In this document: in pieces, positions 63,132 through 64,000 of the stretch
How positions within the stretch are numbered: position 1 is the stretch's first letter
Layout: each line of letters opens with the position of its first letter
NCBI RefSeq assembly: GCF_017811755.1
Contig: NZ_JADDJF010000012.1
Location: forward strand, 35,063 to 99,062
Direction: 5' to 3'
Length of the DNA: 64,000 nucleotides
Source of the DNA: Pararhodobacter sp. SW119
Lineage (GTDB): Bacteria > Pseudomonadota > Alphaproteobacteria > Rhodobacterales > Rhodobacteraceae
Position numbers and translations under genes: made by a program
Notes under the pieces: model-generated
The model's input: only the letters and a program-made list of their open reading frames with translations
Told to the model about the DNA's origin: nothing
The model's database searches: none

Positions 63132-63915
63132 ATGGGTGCTGCTGGACAGCATCACCCGCGCGGACGCTTCGGCGCGCGGCGCGGTGGTGGTGGCAGGCTC
63201 GCATGGCGGGGTCTATCCGGCGTCGCTGGCGCTGAAGGCGGGGTGCCGGGCGGTTATCCTGCACGATGCGGGCGTGGGGCGCGACGGCGCGGGGGTCGCC
63301 GGGCTGGGCTGGCTCGAGAGCGCAGGCATGGCCGCCGCCGCGGTCGATCACCGCAGCGCGGAGATCGGGCAGGCGGCGGCGATGCTGGAGCGCGGGCGCA
63401 TCTCGCACGCCAACCGGGCGGCGCGGGCGCTGGGGGTCGTGGCGGGCATGTCCTGCCGCGAGGCCGTCGAATGTCTGCGGGGGGCGGCGCTGCCCGCCGG
63501 CACCGCCCCCGACCTGGCCGAGGCGCGAGAGGTGCTGCACCCCGCGGGCGCGCGGCGGGCGCTGGTGCTGGTCGATTCGGCGGCGCTGGTCGTGGCTGGG
63601 GATGCGGGGCGGGTGGTCGTCACCGGCTCGCACGGGGCGCTGTTCGGGACCGACCCGGCGAACGCGCTGCGGGTCGACGCCTTCGCCGCGCTGTTCAACG
63701 ACGCGGGCGGCGGGGTCGGCACCACCCGCCTGCCGGTGCTGGAGGGGCGCGGGATCGCCGCCGCGACCGTGGCGGCGATGAGTGCGCGGATCGGCGCGGC
63801 GCGCTCGACCTGGGAGGACGGCGTGATCTCGGCGGCCAATGCGCCGGCCCGCGCGCTCGGGGCCGCAGAAGGGGTGCCGGCCCGTGATTTCGTGGCGCGC
63901 GCACTGTCGACATGA
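63124..63915 (+). CDS. Uncharacterised protein with internal duplication
   Basis: A 263-aa protein starting at a TTG that overlaps the ThDP enzyme gene by 8 bp. Two halves align: VVVAGSHGG (21-29) with VVVTGSHGA (164-172), HDAGVGRDG (47-55) with NDAGGGVGT (192-200), WLESAGMAAAAV (63-74) with VLEGRGIAAATV (205-216), and ISHANRAARALG (93-104) with ISAANAPARALG (235-246). The offset is a steady 142-145 residues. No signal peptide or membrane span is seen, so it is cytosolic. I recognise no family; tight coupling to the ThDP enzyme suggests a shared pathway. Confidence 0.8.
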   Translation: MPEWVLLDSITRADASARGAVVVAGSHGGVYPASLALKAGCRAVILHDAGVGRDGAGVAGLGWLESAGMAAAAVDHRSAEIGQAAAMLERGRISHANRAARALGVVAGMSCREAVECLRGAALPAGTAPDLAEAREVLHPAGARRALVLVDSAALVVAGDAGRVVVTGSHGALFGTDPANALRVDAFAALFNDAGGGVGTTRLPVLEGRGIAAATVAAMSARIGAARSTWEDGVISAANAPARALGAAEGVPARDFVARALST

Positions 63916-63929
63916 GCCGGTTGATCGGC

Positions 63930-63949
63930 GGTGCACAATATTGTGCACC
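63930..63949. promoter_or_regulatory. Perfect 20-bp palindrome, possible operator
   Basis: GGTGCACAATATTGTGCACC is a perfect palindrome 15 bp after the end of the catabolic operon. The AT centre and GTGCAC arms look like a dimeric regulator site for a gene beyond the right edge. The last 50 bases are AT-richer than their surroundings, as expected of a promoter region. Confidence 0.5.
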
Positions 63950-64000
63950 CCTGCAACAGATTGATTTAAAACCACGATCAGCCGGCGTTAACCGTAGCGA

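Overview
The window is a high-GC alphaproteobacterial chromosome segment, most likely from the Rhodobacteraceae (Roseobacter/Paracoccus-type bacteria). The evidence is the strong GC bias, an NDUFAF5-like methyltransferase next to ferrochelatase and comF, a NavAb/NavSp1-type sodium channel, a choline-sulfate/choline locus (betICBA-choXWV) and several ABC and TRAP importers. I see no integrase, transposase, phage gene or CRISPR array. Genes are dense and mostly chromosomal in character; the unusual content lies in non-coding repeats and in the right-hand catabolic cluster.

Layout. 0-2.5 kb: leftward marR, nitrilase-family amidase, glutaredoxin and comF. 2.5-7.6 kb: methyltransferase, hemH, a 58-aa membrane peptide, two L,D-transpeptidase-fold proteins around a CAP-domain lipoprotein, and a Nudix protein. 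7.6-16.1 kb: hslO-nudL-cca, a tandem pair of ABC exporters, a VOC protein and an RlmD-type RNA methyltransferase. 16.4-17.2 kb: voltage-gated sodium channel. 17.2-22.4 kb: two unknown proteins, an NMT1/SsuA-type ABC importer and an N-formylglutamate amidohydrolase-like protein. 22.5-22.9 kb: tRNA-Val(GAC) and rpmJ. 23-33.4 kb: a cysteine-less caspase-like protein, then a seven-gene leftward Liv-type importer operon flanked by two AMP-forming acyl-CoA ligases. 33.6-45.1 kb: CDF transporter, M3 peptidase, dicarboxylate/amino-acid symporter, periplasmic MsrA, ribokinase-like kinase, maeB and mutS. 45.5-45.9 kb: rpsO. 46-55.5 kb: choline-O-sulfate and choline uptake and oxidation to glycine betaine. 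55.6-63.9 kb: an IclR-controlled catabolic operon with a two-subunit 2-oxoacid-dehydrogenase E1, a TRAP transporter, a second ThDP enzyme and an uncharacterised internally duplicated protein.

How it works together. BetI probably represses from a 22-bp operator between betI and choX. ChoX-W-V import choline (with a periplasmic alpha/beta hydrolase inserted in the operon), BetC desulfates choline-O-sulfate, and BetA and BetB oxidise choline to betaine. The last operon looks like uptake of an organic acid by TRAP followed by ThDP-dependent C-C cleavage; the substrate cannot be read from sequence.

Most notable non-coding structure: (1) a ~335-bp structured intergenic repeat present twice (34549-34881 and 45101-45437), each time between convergent genes, plus a ~59-bp inverted core copy at 12547-12605; (2) an array of eight palindromes of consensus TTTCCCCGCGGGGAAA at about 36-bp pitch between betC and betB, whose last unit encodes the C-terminus of BetC; (3) several long perfect palindromes that look like operators. 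Start codons were chosen by Shine-Dalgarno match, overlap with the upstream gene and family length; all functions are inferred by eye, without database searches.
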